Origin: Mycolicibacter heraklionensis
GTDB taxonomy: Bacteria > Actinomycetota > Actinomycetes > Mycobacteriales > Mycobacteriaceae
NCBI RefSeq assembly: GCF_019645815.1
Contig: NZ_CP080997.1
Location: 62,001 to 126,000, forward strand
Reading direction: 5' to 3'
DNA: 64,000 nt
Shown: positions 1 through 8,347 of the stretch, in pieces
Layout: each line of letters starts with the position of its first letter
Numbering within the stretch: position 1 is the first letter of the stretch
Notes under the pieces: model-generated
Seen by the model: only the letters and a program-made list of their open reading frames with translations
Told to the model about the DNA's origin: nothing
Databases searched by the model: none
Made by a program: the position numbers and the translations under genes

Positions 1-493
1 AGGTCACCACGGGTGGTTCGGCACGGCGCGGGGAGCCCGCGGTATCGCAGACCGCCCATGCCGACGGGGCGCCGGTGTTGGCGACCAACGACGTCGGAGC
101 GCCGGGGATGCCGATCATGGGGCCGGTCGGGTACTTGGCGATCTCCGCGGGTTTGACCCAGGTGGGGACCTCGGCGTGGCCGACCGCAAGCCGAGCCGAG
201 GTGATGTTCAGTGCCGGGTACAGCCGCCCGTCGATGCGTGCGTAGATCGCTCCGGAGTCGCGGTCGCCAACGATCGACGACGTCCGCACGATCCCGGCCG
301 GACGCAACACGTTCAGCAGCAGCATCCAGCCCATGCCGATGAAGATCAGCACGATGGAAAGCACGATCGCGGCGGTCTGCTTGCGGTCGTCGTGCTTCAT
401 CCGCACCGAGAACTTGGTGGTGGCGGCGCGCAGTCGTCGGTTGTAGAACAGGTGACCGGAGTTCTGGTCCCGGTTCGACAGACTCAGCGGCAT
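1..493 (-). CDS. eccB: EccB, type VII secretion core component (5' part only)
   Basis: N-terminal 164 residues of an EccB protein; the rest lies beyond the left edge. EccB is a membrane component of the ESX core complex with a short cytosolic N-terminus, one membrane helix and a large periplasmic domain. The start MPLSLSNRDQNSGHLFYNRR is typical of the family, followed by one hydrophobic helix at about residues 42-62 and then the beginning of the periplasmic region (GAIYARIDGRLYPALNITSA). The neighbouring Esp-like and DUF4226-like genes resemble the flank of the ESX-2 locus, so EccB2 is the likeliest paralogue, but the paralogue cannot be fixed from this fragment. Confidence 0.9.
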   Translation of the reverse strand, partial: MPLSLSNRDQNSGHLFYNRRLRAATTKFSVRMKHDDRKQTAAIVLSIVLIFIGMGWMLLLNVLRPAGIVRTSSIVGDRDSGAIYARIDGRLYPALNITSARLAVGHAEVPTWVKPAEIAKYPTGPMIGIPGAPTSLVANTGAPSAWAVCDTAGSPRRAEPPVVT

Positions 494-616
494 GCTCTGC
501 TACCCCTAACGACGCACGCTCGGCGATGCTGCGCCGCCCCCTGCGGCGACAAAGCGCACCGCGACGACATTACTGGCGTTGGCCAGCGGGAACCAGTCAC
601 TTGCGCACACGCGATG

Positions 617-684
617 AAGCGCACGCGCGTAGGTTTTGCGCTATGCCGGACCAGTTGGGCGCGTTCGCCGAGGCCGCCCGGGCG
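617..684 (+). repeat. 68-bp repeat, copy 1 (start region of a DUF4226-type gene)
   Basis: This segment is nearly identical to 1634-1701. Both contain the same ATG context (TTTTGCGCTATGCCGGACCA) and about 14 codons, MPDQLGxFAEAARA. Copy 1 leads into an unrelated protein at residue 15, so it looks like a transplanted 5' end. Confidence 0.85.
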
Positions 685-1551
685 CTGAGCGTCGTGGGAG
701 TAGCCTTCGGTTTGGCCGTGTCCGGCTGTGGGTCGAGGAATCTCGGAAGCGCTTCGACCCCTTCGGCTGGGGCAATCCATGTGACGAACCTTCCCCCAGC
801 CGTCAACGAAGCGACGGTGGTGCCGAGGCCGGTGTCGAGATTACGTCCGGGAATTCAGATACTGGTGGGCGAAGGAGCCACGACGACCGTGTGTACGGCC
901 GGCTTCTATTTGGATTTTCCGGATCCGAATGCTGCAGGACGACGGCTTGCCGGGTTTGTCACCGGCGCGCAGTGCGCTCACGGTGACGGCGATGCTCCGG
1001 TCGCCGTCATGAAAATCGAAGACGCCGGGCTGGCCCCAACGCGGACCAAGATCGGCGAGATCGCTTACCTGACGGCGGGCGGCGCACGTCCGCAAGTGGC
1101 CGACGAGCCTTGGACGACACCGACATCGCCGCTGGCGCTGTTCAGGTCCGGACCGGGCGGTTGGCCACTGCCCGTCGACGGCATAGTCAACGGAAAACAA
1201 CCGACGGCCGAGACCATCCAGACAGTCGATGTGCTGCAACATAACCGGCCTCGCGCAATGTGGACAGATCTCGACGGCAGGGTTGTCGAAGGGCACGTAA
1301 TCGATCCGGTAAAGACCGCGGAGGTGCGGGCCATCCCCGCCGGCATCGAGCGAGTCGTGGTCGCCGCGGACGACGTCAACGCGGCGATGGACGCCAAGAT
1401 CATCGGCGCTCCGGTGACTGCGGACGTGGACGGTTCCACCGTGAACCTCGGAATCATCACCGGGGTCGATGATGCGCGCCACTGGGTCGTGGTCGACTTG
1501 ATCGGTCCCTTCCTGGCGCTACACGACGCGGTGCTTGTTGTAGAAAAGTAG
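643..1551 (+). CDS. Protease-like exported lipoprotein, probably catalytically dead
   Basis: 302 residues from ATG 643. Residues 1-14 copy the start of the downstream DUF4226-like gene; then comes a hydrophobic stretch and a lipobox-like LAVSGC, suggesting a membrane-anchored exported protein. The segment CTAGF followed by GFVTGAQCAHGD resembles the first strands of chymotrypsin-fold proteases, where the family norm is TAGHC with the catalytic His. Here the position reads TGAQC, and no GDSGG-type serine motif is visible, so protease activity is unlikely. A GTG about 17 codons into the frame, just before the hydrophobic stretch, could be the real start if the borrowed 5' end is untranslated. 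Function unknown. Confidence 0.6.
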   Translation: MPDQLGAFAEAARALSVVGVAFGLAVSGCGSRNLGSASTPSAGAIHVTNLPPAVNEATVVPRPVSRLRPGIQILVGEGATTTVCTAGFYLDFPDPNAAGRRLAGFVTGAQCAHGDGDAPVAVMKIEDAGLAPTRTKIGEIAYLTAGGARPQVADEPWTTPTSPLALFRSGPGGWPLPVDGIVNGKQPTAETIQTVDVLQHNRPRAMWTDLDGRVVEGHVIDPVKTAEVRAIPAGIERVVVAADDVNAAMDAKIIGAPVTADVDGSTVNLGIITGVDDARHWVVVDLIGPFLALHDAVLVVEK

Positions 1552-1586
1552 GCGCGGTTGCCTATCAGCGCAGCGACAGTCCTGTG

Positions 1587-1637
1587 ACTTCGGCGGATCG
1601 CCTTTGTCCGCAATGCGTTTCAGTGGAGTGATGCCGG
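1587..1637 (-). pseudogene. Remnant of the 3' end of an Esp-like gene
   Basis: An ungapped 51-bp near-copy of 3681-3731, the 3' end of the Esp-like gene at 3679-4638. Read leftward it encodes AGITPLKRIADKGDPPKS, against PGITPLKRIVDKGDTSK in the intact gene. No gene body is attached, and the DUF4226-like gene starts 23 bp further on, so this is a rearrangement scar. Confidence 0.8.
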
Positions 1638-1701
1638 CAACGCGCGTACCTTTTGCGCTATGCCGGACCAGTTGGGGACGTTCGCCGAGGCCGCCCGAGC
1701 A
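1634..1701 (+). repeat. 68-bp repeat, copy 2 (native start of the DUF4226-like gene)
   Basis: Partner of 617-684. Here the repeated codons continue into a full-length protein, so this is probably the source copy. It begins directly at the 51-bp remnant at 1587-1637. Confidence 0.85.
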
Positions 1702-2271
1702 CGAGAAGCGCAGCTGGCGCAGCGGTTGGCGACGTCGGTGGAGCTCGACCGGTCTTTTGAGGGCATCCTGCGTGGCGCTCACCAGTACAACCTGCAGTCG
1801 CGGGCGCGTCTGGACGCGCTGGAAGCCGAGATCCGCCAGGCCGCTGCCACCTGGCCGGGCATGGACACTCCGGCCGGCGCCCGTCAGTTCCAGGCGTACC
1901 TGGTCGGCAAGACCCGGGAGATCCACAAGATCGTCGCCGATGCCTCCGCGGACAGTCAGCAACGGGCGGCGCAGGTGCAAGCGTTGACCGGGCGATATCC
2001 GGCTGGCGGCGCGAAACAAAAAGGCGGTCCTGATGATGGATCATCGACAAACGAATCACTTGACGACCTATACCAGGATTTGGCGGAATTGAGCGTAAAA
2101 ATCTCCTCGCACAACGCTAGCCCTCCTAATCCCCAAAATTATGCCGCCGTGGCGGAATATAATGCGGAGGCCCAGGAATTATATGACGAGATTCTTGTCT
2201 TGTCCGCTAAATTCCTAACCTACGGGGTAACGATGGACGTGCCGCCTCCGCCGGTTTTCACCACTCGATGA
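1660..2271 (+). CDS. DUF4226-like ESX-associated protein
   Basis: 203 residues. The first 110 or so are alpha-helical and charged (EIRQAAATWPGMDTPAGARQ, GKTREIHKIVADASADSQQR) and resemble the mycobacterial DUF4226 family found beside ESX genes; no signal peptide or membrane helix. From about residue 120 the DNA becomes noticeably more A+T-rich, and the protein turns polar with Asn and Ser, then ends VPPPPVFTTR, suggesting a tail of different origin. The ATG is shared with the duplicated segment at 643. It runs opposite to eccB and the Esp-like genes. Probable ESX accessory or chaperone-like role, by context only. Confidence 0.65.
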   Translation: MPDQLGTFAEAARAREAQLAQRLATSVELDRSFEGILRGAHQYNLQSRARLDALEAEIRQAAATWPGMDTPAGARQFQAYLVGKTREIHKIVADASADSQQRAAQVQALTGRYPAGGAKQKGGPDDGSSTNESLDDLYQDLAELSVKISSHNASPPNPQNYAAVAEYNAEAQELYDEILVLSAKFLTYGVTMDVPPPPVFTTR

Positions 2272-2307
2272 CGGTGCCTGATCCAGTTGTTTTTGGGAGG
2301 GATTAGC

Positions 2308-2937
2308 GTGGTTCGCAAGGACTTGTTCACCCGCTTCAGGATCCTTGCTGGTGTGTGCTGTCTCGCCGTGGCGCTGACCGCCTGCCATTCCGGTGGTGTT
2401 GGCGCGGCACCCGGCATCGATGCCGACGCGTTGATCGTTGACCTGGATGATGTCCAGCGCATCACGGACCGCGGTGACCTCACTGCGCTGCCGGTGACGG
2501 ACGCGCCCACTTCGTTTCCCGAGAATTCGCGTACGCCGGAGCAGTGCCGTCCAGTGTTTGGCCAAGAGGACGCTTTTGGGCACAAGTGGTCACAGTTTCG
2601 TGCCGTGACATACACGGCCGCTGGTGGAGAAATAAGCACCATATCTACCGTCGCGCAGGGGATCGGAATTTATCCTGATGATGGCGCGGCGAGAGCTGAA
2701 TTCGACCGGCTCGTGTCTTCTTTCGAGGCCTGTGCGGCGCTACAGGCAAAGCTTTACGATTTCAGCCTGAACAAGCAGGATACGTCCACCGTTGCCCTGG
2801 TCTTCCCTGGAAATTCGCAGAGCGTCGTATACCGCATTGCATCGTCGGTGTTGATTGATGTCGTAGTCCAAGGGATTCCTCGGTCCGATCAGATCGCAGA
2901 AACTGTGACGCAAATGATTTCGGAACGGGTCAGGTAA
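2308..2937 (+). CDS. Exported lipoprotein with PknH-type sensor domain
   Basis: 209 residues from GTG 2308, chosen because GGGAGG lies 8 bases upstream and it places a signal peptide at the N-terminus. The hydrophobic segment ends in the lipobox LTAC. The rest resembles the extracellular sensor domain of PknH and related mycobacterial lipoproteins: LDDVQRITDRGDL, a conserved Cys in EQCRPVFG, another in SFEACAAL, and a C-terminal VVYRIASSVLIDVVVQG strand region. It is therefore an envelope protein, perhaps ligand-sensing, without a kinase. The DNA is more A+T-rich than its neighbours. Confidence 0.7.
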   Translation: MVRKDLFTRFRILAGVCCLAVALTACHSGGVGAAPGIDADALIVDLDDVQRITDRGDLTALPVTDAPTSFPENSRTPEQCRPVFGQEDAFGHKWSQFRAVTYTAAGGEISTISTVAQGIGIYPDDGAARAEFDRLVSSFEACAALQAKLYDFSLNKQDTSTVALVFPGNSQSVVYRIASSVLIDVVVQGIPRSDQIAETVTQMISERVR

Positions 2938-2974
2938 CGCTTGGAATCGAGTTAGCGGCGATTCGAAAGTGCTG

Positions 2975-3391
2975 TCAGCCGATGGCCTCGGCGGCAGGCC
3001 AGGCGCGCGCTAAGCGCTGGTCTGTGGTGAGCAGCACCAAATTTGCCGTGTCAGCAAGTTCGACGTAGAGGGCGTCGGTGAGGCGCAGAATGTCGCGTCG
3101 CGCCCACGCTCCTGCCAGCAGTGGTGAGAGTTCATGCTTTATCACCGGCGCCCGCCGAAGCTCATCCAGCGCCGTCTCGACCTGAGCAACCGTGAGTACG
3201 CCGGCGCGATGCATGCGGCCGAGTGCCGATACCACCTCGGCGTCAAAGTGAGTCGGCGCGTTCATCACTGTGTTGGCCAGTCGCGCCCGGACCGCGGTAA
3301 ACCGATCACGGGTGCGGGCGAGTAGGTCCACCATGGCACTGGCGTCAATGACCACCTGCTCTGCTGGCGAAGAAGAGGAGGAGATGCTCAC
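2975..3391 (-). CDS. vapC: VapC-family PIN-domain toxin
   Basis: 138 residues. A PIN RNase fold is indicated by VVIDASAMVDLL near the N-terminus (first acidic residue), HFDAEVVSALGR in the middle, and LTDALYVELADTANLVLLTTDQRLA near the C-terminus with the later acidic residues. VapC toxins cleave specific RNAs when not bound by their antitoxin. The GTG start overlaps the antitoxin stop by four bases, so the two are translationally coupled. Confidence 0.85.
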   Translation of the reverse strand: MSISSSSSPAEQVVIDASAMVDLLARTRDRFTAVRARLANTVMNAPTHFDAEVVSALGRMHRAGVLTVAQVETALDELRRAPVIKHELSPLLAGAWARRDILRLTDALYVELADTANLVLLTTDQRLARAWPAAEAIG

Positions 3392-3606
3392 GCTCCGAAC
3401 TCGTCACGGGCGGTGTCGAGTGCGTCTAGTACGTCGTCGTGTCGAGCGGTTGTGCTCCGATCCTCCAACCCGTCAAGCCAGGTGCGGGTTCCCGAATTCT
3501 CCAACTCGGCGCTGATCGCTGCCTGAGTCAGCGCCGAGACATTCAGTCCCCGCGCCCGGGCACGCTCCGCCAGATCGTCTGGAACGTACACGTTCAACCG
3601 AGCCAT
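3388..3606 (-). CDS. vapB: VapB-type ribbon-helix-helix antitoxin
   Basis: 72 residues from ATG 3606. The N-terminus MARLNVYVPDDLAERARARG is a ribbon-helix-helix DNA-binding module; the C-terminal half is acidic and would wrap the toxin. In this family the antitoxin neutralises VapC and represses its own promoter. It precedes vapC in the operon with a four-base overlap. An in-frame start six codons upstream exists, but it would add residues before the conserved MARLNVY start. Confidence 0.8.
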   Translation of the reverse strand: MARLNVYVPDDLAERARARGLNVSALTQAAISAELENSGTRTWLDGLEDRSTTARHDDVLDALDTARDEFGA

Positions 3607-3678
3607 ACACACCAATATACACAATCGGTCTTCGGCGGCCCGGGGTCAATTAGCCGAGCAGCGGCCCCGCCGGCGCGG

Positions 3679-4638
3679 TCACTTCGACGTATCACCCTTG
3701 TCCACAATGCGTTTCAGCGGCGTGATGCCGGGATGGCCGGCGTCCTTTGCGATCGACTTGGTCACCGGCACGTTGGGCGGGGCCGTCGTGCGGCCCTTGA
3801 CGGGCTGGCCGTTGGGCACGCCGGGGGCGGCGATCCGCTTGGCGTCGGCCTTGTCATCCTTGCCGCCCTTGCCGCCGGCTCCCGCTCCGCCGGGCATCAT
3901 CGGCATCATCCCGCCGCCCCCACCCGCGGTGGGCGCACCACCTGCGGGACCGGCCGCACCGGTATTGGCCAGCGCGCTGGCGGGTGTTGTCGGCGTCGAT
4001 GTCCCCGGAACCGGGGGCGGCCCCAGGTTGCTGGCCGGCGTGGTGCCCACGCCCAGCCCACCGCCGCCTCCGCCGGTGCCGAAATCCCCGCCGCCCAAGC
4101 CGGGGTCGGGACTGATGTCCGAGGCCAGCGTGGTGCCGCCGAGCCCGGCCTTGCCCAGGGACGACGCCGCGCTCATCAGTGGCGACAAGGCACCTTGGCC
4201 GGCTTGCATCAACCCCTGGGGCAGTTTGGTCACTGCGCCGAGAGCTCCGCTGAGTGCGCTGGTGATGCCCTGCATCGCGCTGTTGACGCCCTGCATCGCC
4301 CCACCCATGGCTTCTTGTGGAAGCTGCTGCTGCGGCGCCATCGAGGGGGCGGCCTCGGCGGCGACATTCTGGAACTTCGAGACCGCGTCGGCCTCATGCT
4401 CGGCGAACTTGCGCACGGCATCGGCGGCGTGGCCGGTGCGGTCTCGGTGATCGTTGGCTAGTTCGGTGTTCTGCTCGACCAGGTTCAGGTTGGTTGCGGC
4501 ACCGAAGGCCGCCATCGTGGCATCGACCGGAGACGATCCGCCGGGATGGACCGGTCCAGGGGGGATTGCCGTCGGGGGCTGTGAGAGCGCAATGTGCAAG
4601 AAGTCCGCACCGTAATGCCTTACGAAGTCGTCTGTCAT
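3679..4638 (-). CDS. Esp-like ESX-associated protein, Gly/Pro-rich
   Basis: 319 residues from ATG 4638. A helical N-terminal region of about 100 residues contains TELANDHRDRTGHAADAVRK; it is followed by a Met/Gln/Gly-rich middle and a long low-complexity Gly-Pro-Ala region from about residue 170. The C-terminus PGITPLKRIVDKGDTSK recurs as a remnant at 1587-1637. The layout, helical head and disordered tail, is that of secreted or chaperoned ESX substrates such as EspJ. The start overlaps the stop of the larger Esp-like gene by four bases, so the pair is likely made together. No enzymatic domain is seen. Confidence 0.6.
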   Translation of the reverse strand: MTDDFVRHYGADFLHIALSQPPTAIPPGPVHPGGSSPVDATMAAFGAATNLNLVEQNTELANDHRDRTGHAADAVRKFAEHEADAVSKFQNVAAEAAPSMAPQQQLPQEAMGGAMQGVNSAMQGITSALSGALGAVTKLPQGLMQAGQGALSPLMSAASSLGKAGLGGTTLASDISPDPGLGGGDFGTGGGGGGLGVGTTPASNLGPPPVPGTSTPTTPASALANTGAAGPAGGAPTAGGGGGMMPMMPGGAGAGGKGGKDDKADAKRIAAPGVPNGQPVKGRTTAPPNVPVTKSIAKDAGHPGITPLKRIVDKGDTSK

Positions 4639-7148
4639 GGCGTAACACCTCCATGCCGTACTGCCACTGCCAGATACCACGCCAGGTGGTAGCGGGCCAG
4701 CTCTTCGCTTCCGTCGATCAGGGCGTCGATGGCCGCCAACAGCATCCAGTCGGCAACATCCCGCGGAGCATGTTGGGGATAGGCCGACAGTACTCGCGCC
4801 TGCGTATCGGTGACTACCTGCCGGAACAGCGCGATTTCGTTGTCGGCGACGCCGGACCGGCGGGCCACGGCGCGTGCCACGGTCTGCACGATCCGCGGCA
4901 GGCGGTCGCTGGTGCCGGTGACATCGATGAGCGTGGGACCGAGTTCGTCGACGTGCTGGCCATAGCGGGCGCGCTCGCCGCTGCCGGGAATCGGATCGTT
5001 CGGGCCGGCCTCAGTGACGTAGGTGTTCGGTTGGTGGGCGGCGGCCGCGATTACCGCACCGAGCAGATCGACCGCGCTGGTGTCGCGACGGCGGTGGGCC
5101 GGATCCAGCAGCGTGAGTCCGGGCGGCAGTTTGACGGTGGGCGGAATCCAGCCTCCGGCTAGGTCGGTGGCCAGCACGGTGGTGGTCTCGTCGTCGCGAA
5201 GCCCGGCCGCCCAGGCCAGGTTCGGTGCTTGGCGGGCCACGGCGTCGACTTTGCGCTGCAGATCCTGGTGTTCGGCCAAACGTCGCGCGGCCGTACCGGC
5301 TCCGGCCCCCGCGGTGGTCCCGGCGCCCATGCTGCCGGCCACCGATGCGCCGGACTGACTGGCTGCGCCGGGCGTCGGCTTGCCCGGTGGCGGACGATCA
5401 CCGGTGGAGGCCACCGTCGGACCCCCGGACGTCGGCGTCGTGGGACCGCCGGGCGGGGGCGGGGGAGTCGGGCCCGCAGGCCCAGCAGGTGCGGTCGGCG
5501 TGGCCGGGACGGCGCCAGCTGCTGGGCGCAAGTCCGCCCCATAGCCGGGCAAGGGACCCGACGGGACTGCCGGGCCGGCGCTGATCGGCCCCGACGACAC
5601 CGAGGCCGGGCTCGCTGTCACCGGCGGTGCCGTTGGTGCTGCCGGAGTGGCGCCCGCGGTAGGCGCAGCGGGGGCCACCTCCGTGCTTGGGCTGGCCAAC
5701 TGCGCCATATTGCCGAGCGCACCGCCGGCCATCGGCGTCACCGACGGCGAGGGGGGAATCTGCGACGGCTGGCCGAACCCTCCGGTGCCTGCTCCGCCCG
5801 GCGGTAACGGCGGTGGCGGCCCGCCTGGTCCAGAAGGCCCACCGCCAGGCATGCCTGACGCGAATGCTTGAGCCGGCCCGCCTGCGGGAAGACCGGGGGG
5901 CATGCCACCGCCGGGTGGGCCGCTGAGGCCTGGCATGGCGGAGGCCATGGGCGACGGCACGCCGCCGGGTGAGCCGACCCCTCCTCCCGAGAATCCGCCG
6001 CTCCCGCCTGACGGCCCGCTCACACCAAGGTTAGTGGTGCTCGTTTGGCCACCTGGAGGTCCGACGACGCCAGTGCTGTTTGTGCCGGTGCCACTTGTAC
6101 CGCTAGCAGTGCTCGTGGTGACGACGCCAGTGCTGTTTGTGCCGGTGCCGCTTGTACCGCTAGCAGTGCTCGTGGTGACGACGCCGCTGCTGTTTGTGCC
6201 GGTGCCGCTTGTACTGCCAGTAGTGCCACTGGCGCCAGAGTTCAGGCCCGTGCCGGATGCATTTGTCGGGCCGACGACGCCAACGCCTCCGGTTGCTCCC
6301 CCCGCCTCGGTTGCGCCGCCGTGCCCGGCCGCTGGTCCAACTGTACTGTTGTCGCCGCTGGGCGGCCCGCCGATTGGCGCCGGTTGGCCGCCACTGTTGG
6401 TACCACCCGTCCCGCCAGTATCGTTGCCGCCTGCACCACTGTTGGGAGGGCCCCCCGGAAGAAGAAGTTCGTCCACACTCTTGGGAACTGAGTGATTCTC
6501 CGCGTCCCCAGTGCCGTACGGGAACGGAAGCTGGTCGGTACCAGCTGCTTTCCTGCTCAGCTCTTCGCTGGTGGGAGGTTGCGGCGGTGGCGTGCTGAAT
6601 TTTGCGCCGTTATCCTGCAGCCACTTCTGGGCGTCACCTTCGATGCCCAGTTCATTGAACATCTGTTGGGTTGCCGCGATGATCTTGCCGTTGGCTTCTG
6701 AACTATATTCGGCAGCCTTCGCGTTGGCTTCGGCGATTAGTCCGATGGCTTCGGTCATTGCCTCGGGCGTATTTTTCGCTACCAGGACGTCGATTTGTGG
6801 GTTGTACTGGTCGGCGACTTTCGTCAAGTTCTGACGGAGTTCTTTAACGGCCTTGACAACGCTGTCGCTGGCGGTGCTTTTGCTCCGACAATGCTCGGCG
6901 GCGTTCATCAGGCGGTTGTAGCCGATACGCAGCCGTATCAGCTCGTCTTCCGTGGTTTTTCCACTGTTCCTTGCGCTTACGCCGTTTGTGAAGTCCCGGA
7001 GTTCGTTAGCTTCGTTCTCTTTGGCGCCGGATTGGCTAGACCAGTGCTGGATGCCGCTCTCAGGTCGGGTCGGGGCGCCAGGCCACCATGTGCCCACCAA
7101 GTAAGATGACCATTTACCCGGAGGTAGATCAGTCGGCGAATCAGTCAC
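4635..7148 (-). CDS. EspK/Rv3899c-like ESX accessory protein with proline-rich middle
   Basis: 837 residues, GTG start overlapping the upstream stop. Three parts: a helical head of about 180 residues beginning with GTWWPGAPTRPE and containing RIGYNRLMNAAEHCR; a roughly 400-residue Gly/Pro/Thr-rich linker with a 19-residue tandem repeat; and a globular C-terminal domain of about 210 residues (LEHQDLQRKVDAVARQAPNL through DVADWMLLAAIDALIDGSEE) resembling the mycobacterial DUF5631/DUF5632 region of Rv3899c. Proteins of this type sit next to ESX loci and, like EspK, may bind and guide substrates to the secretion machine. GTG 7094 is an alternative start. Function by context only. Confidence 0.7.
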   Translation of the reverse strand: MTDSPTDLPPGKWSSYLVGTWWPGAPTRPESGIQHWSSQSGAKENEANELRDFTNGVSARNSGKTTEDELIRLRIGYNRLMNAAEHCRSKSTASDSVVKAVKELRQNLTKVADQYNPQIDVLVAKNTPEAMTEAIGLIAEANAKAAEYSSEANGKIIAATQQMFNELGIEGDAQKWLQDNGAKFSTPPPQPPTSEELSRKAAGTDQLPFPYGTGDAENHSVPKSVDELLLPGGPPNSGAGGNDTGGTGGTNSGGQPAPIGGPPSGDNSTVGPAAGHGGATEAGGATGGVGVVGPTNASGTGLNSGASGTTGSTSGTGTNSSGVVTTSTASGTSGTGTNSTGVVTTSTASGTSGTGTNSTGVVGPPGGQTSTTNLGVSGPSGGSGGFSGGGVGSPGGVPSPMASAMPGLSGPPGGGMPPGLPAGGPAQAFASGMPGGGPSGPGGPPPPLPPGGAGTGGFGQPSQIPPSPSVTPMAGGALGNMAQLASPSTEVAPAAPTAGATPAAPTAPPVTASPASVSSGPISAGPAVPSGPLPGYGADLRPAAGAVPATPTAPAGPAGPTPPPPPGGPTTPTSGGPTVASTGDRPPPGKPTPGAASQSGASVAGSMGAGTTAGAGAGTAARRLAEHQDLQRKVDAVARQAPNLAWAAGLRDDETTTVLATDLAGGWIPPTVKLPPGLTLLDPAHRRRDTSAVDLLGAVIAAAAHQPNTYVTEAGPNDPIPGSGERARYGQHVDELGPTLIDVTGTSDRLPRIVQTVARAVARRSGVADNEIALFRQVVTDTQARVLSAYPQHAPRDVADWMLLAAIDALIDGSEELARYHLAWYLAVAVRHGGVTP
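6063..6233 (+). repeat. Three-copy 57-bp tandem repeat
   Basis: Three consecutive 57-bp units start at 6063, 6120 and 6177; the first two differ by about one base and the third has diverged. They lie in frame in the Esp-like gene and encode units of the form GVVTTSTASGTSGTGTNST, 19 residues each. The spacing keeps frame, so copy number could vary between strains. Confidence 0.9.
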
Positions 7149-7614
7149 CGCACAAATCCTTTAGTGCGCGTTCTTTGGCGTTCACGGTATCTACGGCTGT
7201 ATCGAATGGCGACTTGCCCACACTGCTAAGGGAAGACTCAACAACCAAGTTTTCGTATGCCAGCACCACCGCTTTGGCGGCGTCACGAAGGTTGGGATTC
7301 AATGCGGGGTTTGATGCAGCGTCTTCAAGGATTAGGGCGCCGTTTACCAACGCGGTGCGCCCCAGGCCAGCATCGGGTCCGTTGGTCTCGATGTGGACAG
7401 CGTCCATGGCAGGTTTGAACCGACCACATAAGTCGGTCTTGGCGGCCGTCCTTTGGGCCGCCGAATAGGTCGGGCTGGCTGGGGGTTGAGTGAACGCCAC
7501 GATTGCCAGGATCATAGAGGCGGCACCCAGCAAAGCACCAAGTGCCGCGAGTACTAATGCTGACCGGCGACGCGGCTGAGCGTTGGGAGCTGCCGGCCAC
7601 GGGGGCGATGGCAT
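7141..7614 (-). CDS. Small single-helix membrane or exported protein, twin copy A
   Basis: 157 residues from ATG 7614. Short Pro-rich cytoplasmic head, one hydrophobic helix at about residues 20-45 (ALVLAALGALLGAASMILAI), then a soluble domain with conserved pieces shared with copy B: YSAAQRTAAKTDLCGRFKPA, HIETN, GALILEDAASNPALNPNLRD and the terminal LCGD. Two conserved Cys could form a disulfide outside the cell. It ends eight bases into the large Esp-like gene, so it is probably in the same transcript. Family recognised only as a mycobacterial paralogous group; function unknown. Confidence 0.65.
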   Translation of the reverse strand: MPSPPWPAAPNAQPRRRSALVLAALGALLGAASMILAIVAFTQPPASPTYSAAQRTAAKTDLCGRFKPAMDAVHIETNGPDAGLGRTALVNGALILEDAASNPALNPNLRDAAKAVVLAYENLVVESSLSSVGKSPFDTAVDTVNAKERALKDLCGD

Positions 7615-7642
7615 GGTCACATTGCGGATGGTAGCCCTCAAC
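7612..7642 (-). repeat. Conserved leader of twin copy A
   Basis: 31 bp, almost identical to 8345-8375 in front of twin copy B, although the coding regions have diverged. It includes CTACCATCCGCAATGTGAC just before the ATG. The element contains ATGTGA (a start-stop) and alternative in-frame GTG and TTG codons, so it may be either coding or regulatory. Confidence 0.6.
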
Positions 7643-7864
7643 GGGATTTCACGTTTACATCCTGATTGAGGCTGCATCCGCCCGGCAGGCGGAAGCGCTG
7701 AACGTAACGGCAGGGGCAGCACGTTATCTGGCCTCGGGGAAAGGTCTACTGATACTTCAGCGGGATACGGCCGCAGTGCTCGAATCGGAACGGGCTCATC
7801 TCGTGAGTGAGCCGACACCGGCGCATCGGCGTACCCTCAAACGGCGTCGACGTCCCACGGGAAG

Positions 7865-8347
7865 CTAATCGCCGCACAGCTCGATCATCACGCGGTCTTT
7901 GGCGTTTGCATCCGTAACTACCGCTTCGAGTTCCGGGTCCCCCCCGTCTTTACCAGTAGCAACCGCCACGAGCGTTTGGTAGGTCAGTGCGAGCGCACGG
8001 GCCGCATCGCGATACTTAGGATCGAGGGCGGGGTCCGCTGCGGCCGTCTCCAGAATCAGGGCGCCGTTGGTTGCCGATAGCCGCCCGAGCGCGACGTTGT
8101 TAGGCGTGTTCGTTTCGATGTGCTCCGCGTGAGCTGCAAGTTTGTAACTGTCGCAGAGGCGCTTCTTGGCATCGGCTTGCTGCGCGGCCGTGTAATGAGG
8201 CGATGAGGCGTCTGCTGATCGGGTTAGCGAAATGATCGCCACGATCAACGCAGCGACTGATAGGAATGCAGCAAGCGCCGCGAATATCGCAGTTGACCGC
8301 CGGGGCGACTGGGCGGCAGGCGGTGTCGGCCAAGGAGGTGGTGTCAT
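7865..8347 (-). CDS. Small single-helix membrane or exported protein, twin copy B
   Basis: 160 residues from ATG 8347. Paralogue of the gene at 7141-7614 with the same plan: Pro-rich head, one hydrophobic helix (AIFAALAAFLSVAALIVAII), and an outer domain with YTAAQQADAKKRLCDSYKLA, HIETN, LILETAAADPALDPKYRD and terminal LCGD. The two Cys match those of copy A. About 250 bp separate it from copy A. TTG 8374 or GTG 8353 are alternative in-frame starts within the conserved leader. Confidence 0.65.
   Translation of the reverse strand: MTPPPWPTPPAAQSPRRSTAIFAALAAFLSVAALIVAIISLTRSADASSPHYTAAQQADAKKRLCDSYKLAAHAEHIETNTPNNVALGRLSATNGALILETAAADPALDPKYRDAARALALTYQTLVAVATGKDGGDPELEAVVTDANAKDRVMIELCGD

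Noticed and set aside
6063..6233. CRISPR-like array
   Set aside because: Units are contiguous without spacers and maintain a reading frame.
6020..6491. Ala-rich repetitive proteins in other frames of the 57-bp repeat
   Set aside because: They arise from the repeat in the Esp-like gene; no ribosome sites or independent support.
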